From NCBI GenBank assembly GCA_964353355.1, contig CAYGVT010000166.1, positions 1-22,971 of the forward strand: a DNA stretch of 22,971 bases, read 5' to 3'. The DNA comes from CAYGVT01 sp964353355 (GTDB taxonomy: Archaea > Thermoplasmatota > DTKX01 > GCA-020343715). Made by a program: the position numbers and the translations under genes. Below the pieces are notes generated by a model. The model was given only the letters and a program-made list of their open reading frames with translations, did not search any database and had not been told where the DNA came from. Numbering within the stretch: the first letter of the stretch is position 1; the number at the start of each line of letters is the position of its first letter. This document shows positions 7,026-13,954 of the stretch, one piece after another.

Positions 7026-7775
7026 ATGCGACCTGGTGATTGGAGGTTCCAAAGGACGCGGTGGGTGGTAGTATACTTCCTATTGACCTCCCAATTCGTA
7101 CTTCTCTTCGCGTGGAGCTCCTCCCGGGGGCTAATGGAGTTGGATGCGCTCTCCTATCTCGAGCTCATCGCCGCGGATGTCTTCATGATCTTTTTCATCT
7201 ACACCGGATGGAGGGTTCTCCTGAGACCGATGGACCGGTCCTTCTCCAGGATTTTCAAGGTCACGCTCTGGTCGATGGACAGGCATGTGCGCGACATCCT
7301 GCTGCGCTCCGGCATCACGTTCAGACGGTCGAATACAATCCGTTTGCTGCGCAACACCCCGGCACCTTGGATCAAGTACATGTCGACTGATGGCTTCATG
7401 TTAAGACTGATCCCCAATCCAGGCGGGGGGTTCAAGCCCAGGCCGTCCACAACGGTCCTGATGGGCCGCTGCATCGGTACCCACGAAGAGGTAGCGAGAC
7501 GCATCAGGCAAGAGCTCGATGCATCCACGATCGTAGAGGATCGGTGGATGATATCCGCGGCGGAGACGATTTCCAATGATTTCATCCGTCTCATCTGGTT
7601 CCTGTTCGCAATCATGTTCATCCAGATGACGGCACTCCTCATCATCTCGCCGGTCATCTTCGAAATGTATTTCTGCATCCCGATCCTGATCATGCTGTCA
7701 GTCATCGCCCTGTTATTCTTATACCTCCTGCAGATCTTCAGGTTCAGCCGGGCGATGGTCTCGATCTCCGATTGA
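7026..7775 (+). CDS. Hypothetical membrane protein of atypical base composition
   Basis: A 249-residue protein with two N-terminal hydrophobic segments (about residues 13-31 and 43-62), a soluble middle of about 120 residues rich in Arg/Ile/Met, and two C-terminal hydrophobic segments (about 188-212 and 217-238). The arrangement places the middle domain on one face of the membrane, probably cytoplasmic by its positive charge near the second segment. I do not recognise the family. Its codons use A and T at third positions far more than all neighbours, which suggests recent acquisition or weak selection. It has its own TATA box and sits just upstream of tRNA-Ala. The antisense frame is also open over most of this span, but lacks a promoter and any coherent domain pattern. 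Confidence 0.65.
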   Translation: MRPGDWRFQRTRWVVVYFLLTSQFVLLFAWSSSRGLMELDALSYLELIAADVFMIFFIYTGWRVLLRPMDRSFSRIFKVTLWSMDRHVRDILLRSGITFRRSNTIRLLRNTPAPWIKYMSTDGFMLRLIPNPGGGFKPRPSTTVLMGRCIGTHEEVARRIRQELDASTIVEDRWMISAAETISNDFIRLIWFLFAIMFIQMTALLIISPVIFEMYFCIPILIMLSVIALLFLYLLQIFRFSRAMVSISD

Positions 7776-7857
7776 ATCAGGATTGACCGTGACGGTATCC
7801 ATCGACGATGCGCGTTCCTCGCCGTCGCCTCCCTGGGCAATGCACTGGGGCAGAACC

Positions 7858-7865
7858 CTTTAATA
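7858..7865 (+). promoter_or_regulatory. TATA box of tRNA-Ala / SRP RNA
   Basis: CTTTAATA, preceded by a C-rich BRE-like context, about 34 bases before the mature tRNA 5' end at 7896. It likely drives the tRNA and perhaps the SRP RNA behind it. Confidence 0.6.
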
Positions 7866-7895
7866 CCCCCTCCAGCCATCCCCACCCCGCACCAC

Positions 7896-7969
7896 GGGCT
7901 CATAGATCAGTCTGGAAGATCGCCGCCTTCGCAAGGCGGAGGCCGGGGGTTCAAATCCCCCTGAGTCCA
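7896..7969 (+). tRNA. tRNA-Ala (anticodon CGC)
   Basis: A complete 74-base cloverleaf can be folded by eye: acceptor GGGCTCA/TGAGTCC, D stem GATC/GATC with AGTCTGGAA loop, anticodon stem CCGCC/GGCGG with loop TTCGCAA (anticodon CGC), five-base variable loop, T stem GGGGG/CCCCC with loop TTCAAAT, discriminator A. The G3:U70 wobble pair, the classic alanine identity element, is present. CCA is not encoded and no intron is seen. Confidence 0.96.
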
Positions 7970-7974
7970 CTACT

Positions 7975-7989
7975 CCCCCGCGTCGGGGG
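7975..7989 (+). other. GC hairpin between tRNA-Ala and SRP RNA
   Basis: CCCCCG (7975-7980) and CGGGGG (7984-7989) pair around a CGT loop, five bases after the tRNA end. Its 3' arm can alternatively pair with the C-run at 8312-8315 as SRP helix 1. It may mark a processing site or a partial terminator. Confidence 0.35.
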
Positions 7990-8316
7990 GGCAAACCCAC
8001 TATCCCGGGGCGCTAGGCGTGCCCTACTGACCAAACCGCCTTCATGGGTCGGGTAGAAGGTCGGCGGGCGGCGCATCCAGGAAGCCCCGGAGGCCACGGA
8101 CAGGCAATGAAGCAACGTCCTCGGGGCCGAAGGCGGCCCGGGGGCCAGCCGGAGGGCGGGCCCCTTGTCCCTGGATACGGGGATCGGGCTAGGCCCGGAA
8201 GGGAGCAGCCTCACCGTATACTCTCGGTGTCCGAGGGTTCACGGGGCGGAGCGCGTCCGTGGGTCAACCTCCGGGGCGACCTTGGCGTCCACCGCCGGCA
8301 GTGGGCCCAAACCCCG
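7985..8316 (+). ncRNA. ffs: Archaeal SRP RNA (7S RNA)
   Basis: The signal recognition particle RNA, scaffold for SRP54 and SRP19 in co-translational export. The diagnostic helix 8 core GGCCCGGAAGGGAGCAGCC is at 8192-8210. A GGAG tetraloop at 8151-8154 within GCC/GGC marks helix 6. Helix 5 is built from long complementary blocks: CGGCGG near 8062 with CCGCCG near 8293, GCCCCGGAGG (8084-8093) with CCTCCGGGGC (8269-8278), and CCACGGAC (8094-8101) with GTCCGTGG (8255-8262). CCCAC (7996-8000) with GTGGG (8301-8305) closes the archaeal-type 5'/3' helix 1 region. Both ends are approximate (within about 20 bases). It follows tRNA-Ala by about 16 bases and may be co-transcribed with it. Confidence 0.92.
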
Positions 8317-8330
8317 TCGCGGGGGAAACC

Positions 8331-8338
8331 CTTTTATC
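8331..8338 (+). promoter_or_regulatory. TATA box of the ThiI-like gene (leaderless)
   Basis: CTTTTATC preceded by AAACC; the centre is about 27 bases before GTG 8361, so transcription should begin at or next to the start codon. It lies just after a CCCCG/CGGGG hairpin at 8312-8324 at the end of the SRP RNA. Confidence 0.65.
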
Positions 8339-8360
8339 GTCCGCTCCCCTAGGTCGGGCC

Positions 8361-9296
8361 GTGACCCCGAGCGCCGCGCACGAGCCCCTCCGGCCCGACC
8401 GCGTCCTGGTCCGCTACGGCGAGCTCGGGCTCAAGTCGCCCAGGGTGCGGGGGAGGTTCCTCGACCGCCTCAACGAGGCCATCATCGATTCGTTCCAGGC
8501 CGAGGGGATGCCCTGCGTGGTTGAGCACGACCACGGCCACGTCTACGTGCACTGCGGCGACCTGGACCGCGGCATCGAGCGGCTCTCGCGCATCTTCGGC
8601 GTCGTCTCCGTCTCGCCCGTCGCCCGCGTGCCCTCGAAGGACCTCAGGGAGCTGGGCGAGGCCGTCGCGAGGTACTCGCGGGACGCGCTCAGGCCCGGCC
8701 AGAGCTTCGCCATCCGCTCGCGCCGCGTGGGCAGCCACACCTACACGAGCCAGGAGGCGGCCACGGCCGCGGGCGCGGCCGTCAGGCGCGCCTTCCAGGA
8801 CCAGGTGACCGTGGACCTCGACCGTCCGGACGTCGAGATCGAGCTCGAGGTGCGGGGCGAGAGCGCCTACGTCTACCACGCGCGCGTGCCCGGCGTCGGG
8901 GGCCTCCCCTCCGGCAGCCAGGGGCGAGTGCTGTGCCCCGTGCGCACGCGCCACGACGCGGTCGCGAGCTGGCTGCTGATGAAGCGGGGCTGCGAGGCCA
9001 TCGTCGTACACCCCGAGGGCGACGCCGCGGCCGAGGGCGCGGTCGCCGCGCTGCGCGGCTGGGCGCCCGGCCTCAGGGTCCGACCCCTGCCCCCTGACGC
9101 CTGGGACTGGCCCGCCCTCTACCGCGAGATGGGCCGCAGCAGGAGCGTGGCCATCGTCGTGGGCGCGCGCGGGCCCGAGGTGCCCGAGCTCCCCCTCGAC
9201 CGGGGCGAGCCCCCGGTCGCCATGTTCCCGCTGGTGGGCCTGAGCGACTCGATGCTCGCCGAGCTCGAGGCCAGGGTGATGGGGCCGGCCACCTAG
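8361..9296 (+). CDS. ThiI-like THUMP protein with degenerate PP-loop domain
   Basis: A 311-residue protein whose N-terminal half follows ThiI (tRNA 4-thiouridine synthase): VLVRYGELGLKSPRVRGRFLDRL (about 14-36) as the ferredoxin-like domain, and a THUMP domain at roughly 70-170 ending in VYHARVPGVGGLPSGSQGRVL. In ThiI the next residues are the PP-loop SGGxDS; here the aligned stretch is VRTRHDA with one residue fewer, followed by the conserved LLMKRGC. The C-terminal domain continues in ThiI order (PVAMFPLVGL matches PxxRPLIGM) but is about 80-100 residues short. It likely still binds tRNA through THUMP but should not adenylate uridine-8. GTG 8361 is chosen over the longer frame because the TATA box at 8331 predicts a leaderless transcript and the earlier region belongs to SRP RNA. 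Confidence 0.75.
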   Translation: MTPSAAHEPLRPDRVLVRYGELGLKSPRVRGRFLDRLNEAIIDSFQAEGMPCVVEHDHGHVYVHCGDLDRGIERLSRIFGVVSVSPVARVPSKDLRELGEAVARYSRDALRPGQSFAIRSRRVGSHTYTSQEAATAAGAAVRRAFQDQVTVDLDRPDVEIELEVRGESAYVYHARVPGVGGLPSGSQGRVLCPVRTRHDAVASWLLMKRGCEAIVVHPEGDAAAEGAVAALRGWAPGLRVRPLPPDAWDWPALYREMGRSRSVAIVVGARGPEVPELPLDRGEPPVAMFPLVGLSDSMLAELEARVMGPAT

Positions 9297-12271
9297 CGCC
9301 GCCTGAAGACCACGGCCGCGCCCGCGCCGGCGAGCAGGACGAACCCCGCGGCGATGAGCGCGACCACGGGCGCGCCCGATGGCCGCTCGACCTCGATGGA
9401 GACGACCTTGAACGCGGTCGCGCGGCCGTCGGACACGACGACCGTCACGTCGTAGGTGCCCGCCTCGAGGCCCGTGGGGTCGAACTCGAGCAGGCCCGTC
9501 GCGGCGTCGACCCTGAAGCCCGTGGACAGGACATCGATGGCGTAGGTGAGGGGGTCAGAATCCGGGTCGACCGCCGGGAGGGCGAATTCGATGAGCTCGT
9601 CGCCCTCCGCGTGCAGCTCCACGGGCCCGTCCTCGGTGAAGGCGGGCGCGTTGTTCTCCCGTGCGACGACGAGCTCGAGGACCGCCGTCGCGGACGCGCC
9701 GCTCGCGTCCTGGGCCGTCACCGTGACGACCCGCCTGCCGGCGTCCCCTGGCAGGGGGCTCCACCGGATGGTGTGCCCCTCGACGGTGGCGCGCGGAAGG
9801 TCGGTCGTGATGCGCACGTCCTCGCCGTCCGGGTCGCTCGCGTCGACCTGCAGCAGGAGCGGCTCCCCCGGCCCCAGGACCGCCCGCGCCGGCGCGCTCA
9901 CGACAGGCGCGCGGTTCGCCGATCCCACCTCGAGCAGCACCTGCATCTCGCCCGCCCTCGCACCGTCGACGACGAGCGCGACCGTGACCGAGGTCGCGCC
10001 CTTGCCGTCGGCGGAGGGCAGGAGCTGGAGGCGGTCTCCCGGGTCGACCCAGGCGCTGATGCCAGGGCCCGTGCCCACGACCTCGAAGCGGATGTCCCGC
10101 GGGAAGCCGGGCGGCGACGTGACGTAGGCGTCGAGGTCGATGGGCGCGTCGTGCACCGAGCCCGCCTGGAGCTGGAACGGCCCCACCTGGCCCGGGACGG
10201 TCGGCAGGGGCTTGTGCGTGAGCTGCACGACGACCTTGTTGTCCCCCTCGTCGGCCTCCGCGTAGACGTCCTGCGGGTCGACCGTGAAGGAGACTCCGAA
10301 GTTGCCCGTGGTGGTGTAGCGGTGGGAGAAGTCGAGCGTGACTCGCGCACCCGGTGCGAGGTCGACGAGCCTCGTCTGGACGCGCGCGTCCGCCCCCGTG
10401 TCCGGGGCGGAGGCGTCGCCCGAGTCGAACCTCACGGGCACGGTGGAGGCCGAGAAGTCGCCCGTGTTGTGCACCGTGACCTCGTAGCGGGCGACCTCGC
10501 CCAGGTCCTGGAAGTACCGCGGGCCCGAGACGTCCTCGGGGAGGATGGTCAGGTCCCGCGCGCCCAGGCCGACCGCGAGGACGAGCCTCGCGGGGACGCA
10601 CCCCTTCTTCGTGGCCGCGAGCCGCAGCTCTCCGCCGAGCTCCGTGGGGCCGGGCGTGATGCCCGCGACGCCGTCCGCGCCCGTGGTCGTGCCCGTTCCC
10701 GTGGGCAGCCCCGCGCCCCTCGCGAGCACGCGCGCGCCCTCCACGGGCGTGCCGGTCTCCGCGTCGGTGACGCGCACCACCACGCTGGACGAGTTCGCGA
10801 CCGCGCCGCGGACGACCTCCATCGACAGGCGCTGCGGGATGCCGAGCCAGACGGGCACCTCGGGGTCGCCCTGAAGGTTGTAGGAGTAGAGGTTCGAGTA
10901 GAAGTAGTCCATGTCCGTCGCGTCCTCGGCGGGCGGGCCCTCGGTCATGTAGAACTCGTGGTACTGCCGCTTGAGCTCCCCGATGAGCTGCCCCGGACGG
11001 TCGATGCCGCCCCCCACGAGCATCTCGAAGAACCGCTTGCTCAGCCACCAGTTGCCGAAGCCCTCGGTCGAGATGTTCTCGAGGCGGAAGGTGTCGCCGT
11101 CGCCCGCGATGAGCGCGATGGCCCCGCCCTCGGGCGAGGTTATCATGCCCTCGAAGGACTTGGCGTCCTCCTTGTCGAACTGCCCCACGTAGCACGAGCT
11201 CACGTAGACGAGCGGCAGCATGCCGCCGGTGGCCGGGTCGGAGAGGTCCTCGGCGCCGATGAACGGCAGCGCGCACTCGAACATGCCGTCGTAGCCGTCG
11301 CCCGAGTACTCGGCGAGCGCGCCGAAGCCCTCGTAGCCGTGGCTCGCCCAGAACGCGACGGCGTTGCCGCGGAACCAGGCCGAGGCCGCGGACTGGTGGC
11401 TGAGGGTGTCGACCCTGTAGGTGTACTGTCCGCCCTCGCGCATCGGGTAGTCCGCGAGGTCCACGTAGTCCCAGCCCTCGCCCAGGATGCGGCGCACGTC
11501 CTGCGTCACCTCCCACGCGTTGTCCATGTTCGGGTCGTAGCCCTCGTCAGTGCCGCTGCCCGTGCGGGGGAGGGTGTAGGGGTCGTCGAGCAGGTTGGGC
11601 TCGTCCATGAGGGCGCCCGCGAGGAACACGTTGCGGAACCAGTCCCCGAGGGGCGGGTCGAGCTCGTACGCGAGCGTCTTGCGGACGGCCGCTTCGAGCT
11701 CGGCGGGCGTGGAGGCCGCGATCCGGCCCACGTAGAGCTCGGGCGTTGGGTCCTCCTCGCCGGGCTCCCCGAAGACCGAGTCGCCGTCCGCATCCCAGTC
11801 CGAGCCGAGGCAGGAGAAGTACATGTCGCCGAGGTAGAGGTTGATGGAGGCCGTCCGCTTGCCCGAGTGGTCGCGGTCGGCCCATAGGTACCTGACGGGC
11901 ACGACGTCGGAATCCCCCGCCAGGAGCAGCCACCGCACCGTGCCCCCGGTCACGTTGTAGTAGAGGTCCTGGAGGAAGTTCTGGAGGCGCTCCGCGTCGT
12001 CGCGGCCCCCGTACTGGGCCAGGATGGCCTCGAGGGTGAATATCTGGGCGGGCATGCCGCGGTCGGCCTTCCACTCGATGAGCGGGCCGAGCTGGCGCGC
12101 CATGCCGCTGGACGCGATGGCCACGTACTCGAGGCCGGGCTCGACGGAGTAGCTCGCGCGCGAGCCCCCCGCGTCCGCGGCGGCGGCGGCCGGCATCGCG
12201 GGGAGGGCGAGCATGGCCACGAGGAGCAGGGCGGCCGCTCGGTGGGCCGTCCAGGATGGGAGGGGGCTCAC
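9293..12271 (-). CDS. Secreted, membrane-anchored C25 (gingipain-type) cysteine peptidase
   Basis: A 992-residue surface peptidase. Residues 1-33 form a signal peptide (LLLVAMLALPAMPAAAAA). The C25 caspase-like catalytic domain runs from about 45 to 470, with VRWLLLAGDSDVVPVRYL, the catalytic His311 in WASHGYEG and the catalytic Cys360 in VSSCYVGQFD. Then follow a carboxypeptidase-regulatory-like beta domain (about 480-565), a CARDB-like adhesion domain (about 585-680, VARYEVTVHNTGDFSAS and ending EADEGDNKVVVQL), and Ig/cadherin-like repeats with DPDGEDVRI and DPDSDPLTYAI (about 760-960). A final helix (GFVLLAGAGAAVVF) and RRR anchor it. The GTG start at 12271 lies about 27 bases after a strong TATA box, so it is leaderless. 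It probably cleaves extracellular or surface proteins; specificity cannot be read. Confidence 0.87.
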   Translation of the reverse strand: MSPLPSWTAHRAAALLLVAMLALPAMPAAAAADAGGSRASYSVEPGLEYVAIASSGMARQLGPLIEWKADRGMPAQIFTLEAILAQYGGRDDAERLQNFLQDLYYNVTGGTVRWLLLAGDSDVVPVRYLWADRDHSGKRTASINLYLGDMYFSCLGSDWDADGDSVFGEPGEEDPTPELYVGRIAASTPAELEAAVRKTLAYELDPPLGDWFRNVFLAGALMDEPNLLDDPYTLPRTGSGTDEGYDPNMDNAWEVTQDVRRILGEGWDYVDLADYPMREGGQYTYRVDTLSHQSAASAWFRGNAVAFWASHGYEGFGALAEYSGDGYDGMFECALPFIGAEDLSDPATGGMLPLVYVSSCYVGQFDKEDAKSFEGMITSPEGGAIALIAGDGDTFRLENISTEGFGNWWLSKRFFEMLVGGGIDRPGQLIGELKRQYHEFYMTEGPPAEDATDMDYFYSNLYSYNLQGDPEVPVWLGIPQRLSMEVVRGAVANSSSVVVRVTDAETGTPVEGARVLARGAGLPTGTGTTTGADGVAGITPGPTELGGELRLAATKKGCVPARLVLAVGLGARDLTILPEDVSGPRYFQDLGEVARYEVTVHNTGDFSASTVPVRFDSGDASAPDTGADARVQTRLVDLAPGARVTLDFSHRYTTTGNFGVSFTVDPQDVYAEADEGDNKVVVQLTHKPLPTVPGQVGPFQLQAGSVHDAPIDLDAYVTSPPGFPRDIRFEVVGTGPGISAWVDPGDRLQLLPSADGKGATSVTVALVVDGARAGEMQVLLEVGSANRAPVVSAPARAVLGPGEPLLLQVDASDPDGEDVRITTDLPRATVEGHTIRWSPLPGDAGRRVVTVTAQDASGASATAVLELVVARENNAPAFTEDGPVELHAEGDELIEFALPAVDPDSDPLTYAIDVLSTGFRVDAATGLLEFDPTGLEAGTYDVTVVVSDGRATAFKVVSIEVERPSGAPVVALIAAGFVLLAGAGAAVVFRRR

Positions 12272-12293
12272 GCCAGTGGTTACGCCGGCGGCG

Positions 12294-12305
12294 AGATATA
12301 TATTT
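12294..12305 (-). promoter_or_regulatory. TATA box of the C25 peptidase gene
   Basis: Minus-strand AAAATATATATC centred near 12300, about 28 bases before GTG 12271: a strong box positioned for a leaderless transcript. Confidence 0.7.
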
Positions 12306-12337
12306 TCCCAGACACGACTCGAAGGATGCCCTCCGCC

Positions 12338-13066
12338 CTATGTGCCCACCCTGGGGCACAGGTCCCCGACGGGGCACCTGTCGCAGGCCGGTCTCTTGGC
12401 CTGGCACGTGGCGCGGCCGTGGTCGATGAGCAGGTAGGTGGCCCTGAACCACAGCCCGCGGGGCAGGAGGGCCATGAGGTCCTGCTCGGACCTCACGGGG
12501 TCGTCCTCTTTGGACAGCCCCATGCGGAGCGCGAGCCGCCGCACGTGGGTGTCCACCGCGATGCCCTCGACGATGCCGTAGGCGTTGCCGAGAACGACGT
12601 TCGCGGTCTTGCGAGCCACCCCGGGGAGCTCCACCATCTCCGCCATCGTGCACGGCACCTCCCCGCCGTGCCGCTCCACCAGCGCGCGGCCCAGGCCGCG
12701 GAGGCTCTTGGCCTTCTGGTTGAAGAAGCCCGTCGCGTGGATGTAGCGCTCGAGCTCGCCCGGCGGCGCGTCCGCGTAGTCCCTGGCCGTGCGGTAGCGC
12801 TGGAAGAGCGCGACCGTCACCTGGTTGACCTTGGCGTCGGTGCACTGGGCCGAGAGCACGGTCGCGACGAGCATCTCGAGCGGGTTCGAGAACCGCAGCG
12901 CGACCTTGGCATCTGGGTACGCCGCGGCGAGCCGTTCCACGATGGCGGCCGCGCGCGCCCTCCTCTCCTCGAGAGATCCCCTCTTGGCGGTCGCGCTCTT
13001 CTTGGGCCGCGGTGCCTTGGTCCCCGTACCCTTTCCAGTGGGCATGCGCTCGACCTTGTCGGTCAA
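12338..13066 (-). CDS. nth: Endonuclease III (base-excision repair DNA glycosylase/AP lyase)
   Basis: A 242-residue HhH-GPD enzyme that removes oxidised pyrimidines and nicks abasic sites. The N-terminal 33 residues are a Lys/Arg-rich extension. The core contains LVATVLSAQCTDAKVNQV, the HhH motif LPGVARKTANVVL with catalytic Lys153, the catalytic Asp172 in VDTHVRRLALRMGL, and a C-terminal [4Fe-4S] loop C221-x6-C228-x2-C231-x5-C237. The start is TTG 13066, supported by GGAGG seven bases upstream; ATG 13045 would drop seven residues without harming the domain. It follows rpl15e by 48 bases in the same direction; CCTTAAGG at 13101-13108 could be its own TATA box, or it may be co-transcribed. Confidence 0.93.
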   Translation of the reverse strand: MTDKVERMPTGKGTGTKAPRPKKSATAKRGSLEERRARAAAIVERLAAAYPDAKVALRFSNPLEMLVATVLSAQCTDAKVNQVTVALFQRYRTARDYADAPPGELERYIHATGFFNQKAKSLRGLGRALVERHGGEVPCTMAEMVELPGVARKTANVVLGNAYGIVEGIAVDTHVRRLALRMGLSKEDDPVRSEQDLMALLPRGLWFRATYLLIDHGRATCQAKRPACDRCPVGDLCPRVGT

Positions 13067-13114
13067 TCCCTCGCCTCCGCCCCGCGAGGGACGGGTCGCC
13101 CCTTAAGGCTTGTC

Positions 13115-13765
13115 CTACCTGGGGTGCTTGGGCCGGTCCCCGGCGCGCTGCTGGTGGTCCTTGCGGATGTGGCCGCGGCGCACGCGGCGGTGGCCCTTCT
13201 TCACCGAGGGGCGCCTGTGCTCGGCGCCCATGCCCTTGTGGCGCAGCCCGCGGGACTTGACGCCCGCGCCCGTGAGGCCGCGGTGCGCGCGGCCACGGTG
13301 CTGGGGCTCGCAGATCCAGTTGATCTTCGGGTCGGCCTTGATGGCGGGGTGCTCCGGGTCCACGAGGATGATCTCGTAGTAGTGCTGCCTTCCGTCGGAC
13401 GCGACCCAGTAGGAGTTGAGGACCTCCATGTTGGGGAAGTGGACCTGGACGCGCTGCTCCGCGACCTGGCGCAGCGACTTGTCGAGCGTGATGCGGCGCA
13501 AACCTCGGGCGCGCGCCTTGCGGCCGCCATGGAAGCCGTGCTTGTGCAGCCCGCCGCGGCGGATGCGCGTGCGCACGATGATGAAGCCCTGCTTCGCGCG
13601 GTAGCCCAGCGTGCGGGCGCGGTCGAGGCGCGTGGGGCGCTCGACGCGGGTGAAGGCGCCCTCCTGCCTCCAGTCGATCAGGCGTCCCCACATGAGCTCG
13701 TCGACGCCGCTCTTCTCCGAATCCTGCCAAGCGTGGGCTATGTACCTGTAGGTGCCCTTTGCCAT
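13115..13765 (-). CDS. rpl15e: 50S ribosomal protein L15e
   Basis: A 216-residue basic protein of the archaeal/eukaryotic large-subunit family eL15. The N-terminus MAKGTYRYIAHAWQDSEKSG is characteristic, as are RARTLGYRAKQGFIIVRTRIRRGG (about 49-72), VLNSYWVASDGRQHYYEIILVDPEHPAI (about 115-142) and the Arg/His/Lys-rich tail GLTGAGVKSRGLRHKG. It has no bacterial counterpart, so it is the best single proof that the window is archaeal. ATG 13765 has GGAGGT upstream. A strong TATA box at 13865-13873 predicts a leader of about 75 bases holding a CCGCCC/GGGCGG hairpin (13803-13818). It is followed by nth. Confidence 0.97.
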   Translation of the reverse strand: MAKGTYRYIAHAWQDSEKSGVDELMWGRLIDWRQEGAFTRVERPTRLDRARTLGYRAKQGFIIVRTRIRRGGLHKHGFHGGRKARARGLRRITLDKSLRQVAEQRVQVHFPNMEVLNSYWVASDGRQHYYEIILVDPEHPAIKADPKINWICEPQHRGRAHRGLTGAGVKSRGLRHKGMGAEHRRPSVKKGHRRVRRGHIRKDHQQRAGDRPKHPR

Positions 13766-13802
13766 GATGTCGAACCTCCGTTTGGAATCGTCGTGGGATT
13801 CA

Positions 13803-13818
13803 CCGCCCAGGGGGGCGG
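13803..13818 (-). other. Hairpin in the rpl15e leader
   Basis: A perfect six-base stem CCGCCC/GGGCGG with a four-base loop, inside the predicted 5' leader of rpl15e about 40 bases before the start codon. A regulatory role is possible but unproven. Confidence 0.35.
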
Positions 13819-13864
13819 CACATCTCCGGCCGGACGTTCGCGGGAAGGTGCGAAGGGGCTGGTC

Positions 13865-13873
13865 CTATATAAC
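13865..13873 (-). promoter_or_regulatory. rpl15e: TATA box of rpl15e (and possibly nth)
   Basis: Minus-strand GTTATATAG, preceded by AAAGG, a strong box. Predicted transcript start near 13842, giving a leader of about 77 bases. It lies in the 189-base gap downstream of the FG-GAP gene. Confidence 0.65.
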
Positions 13874-13954
13874 CCTTTGCAGCGTCTTTTCAGTGGGCCA
13901 GGCCGCACGCGTCCTCGTCGTGGCGCAGCCTCGCTGACCGGGCCGCCCTTCCCC

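Noticed and set aside
7199..7903. Minus-strand open frame over the AT-richer membrane protein gene
   Set aside because: It would start inside the tRNA-Ala gene region, has no promoter or domain pattern, and the plus strand encodes four coherent membrane segments behind a TATA box.
6949..7969. Integrated element between the DUF2461 gene and tRNA-Ala
   Set aside because: Composition is odd, but I found no direct repeat of the tRNA 3' end and no integrase, so an attachment site is not supported.
8044..8524. Plus-strand small open frames across the SRP RNA
   Set aside because: The region is explained by SRP RNA helices 5, 6 and 8; the frames are chance openings.
8917..8990. Frameshift as the cause of the missing PP-loop in the ThiI-like gene
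   Set aside because: Conserved residues both before (GGLPSGSQGRVL) and after (LLMKRGC) the motif are in the same frame with only one residue missing.
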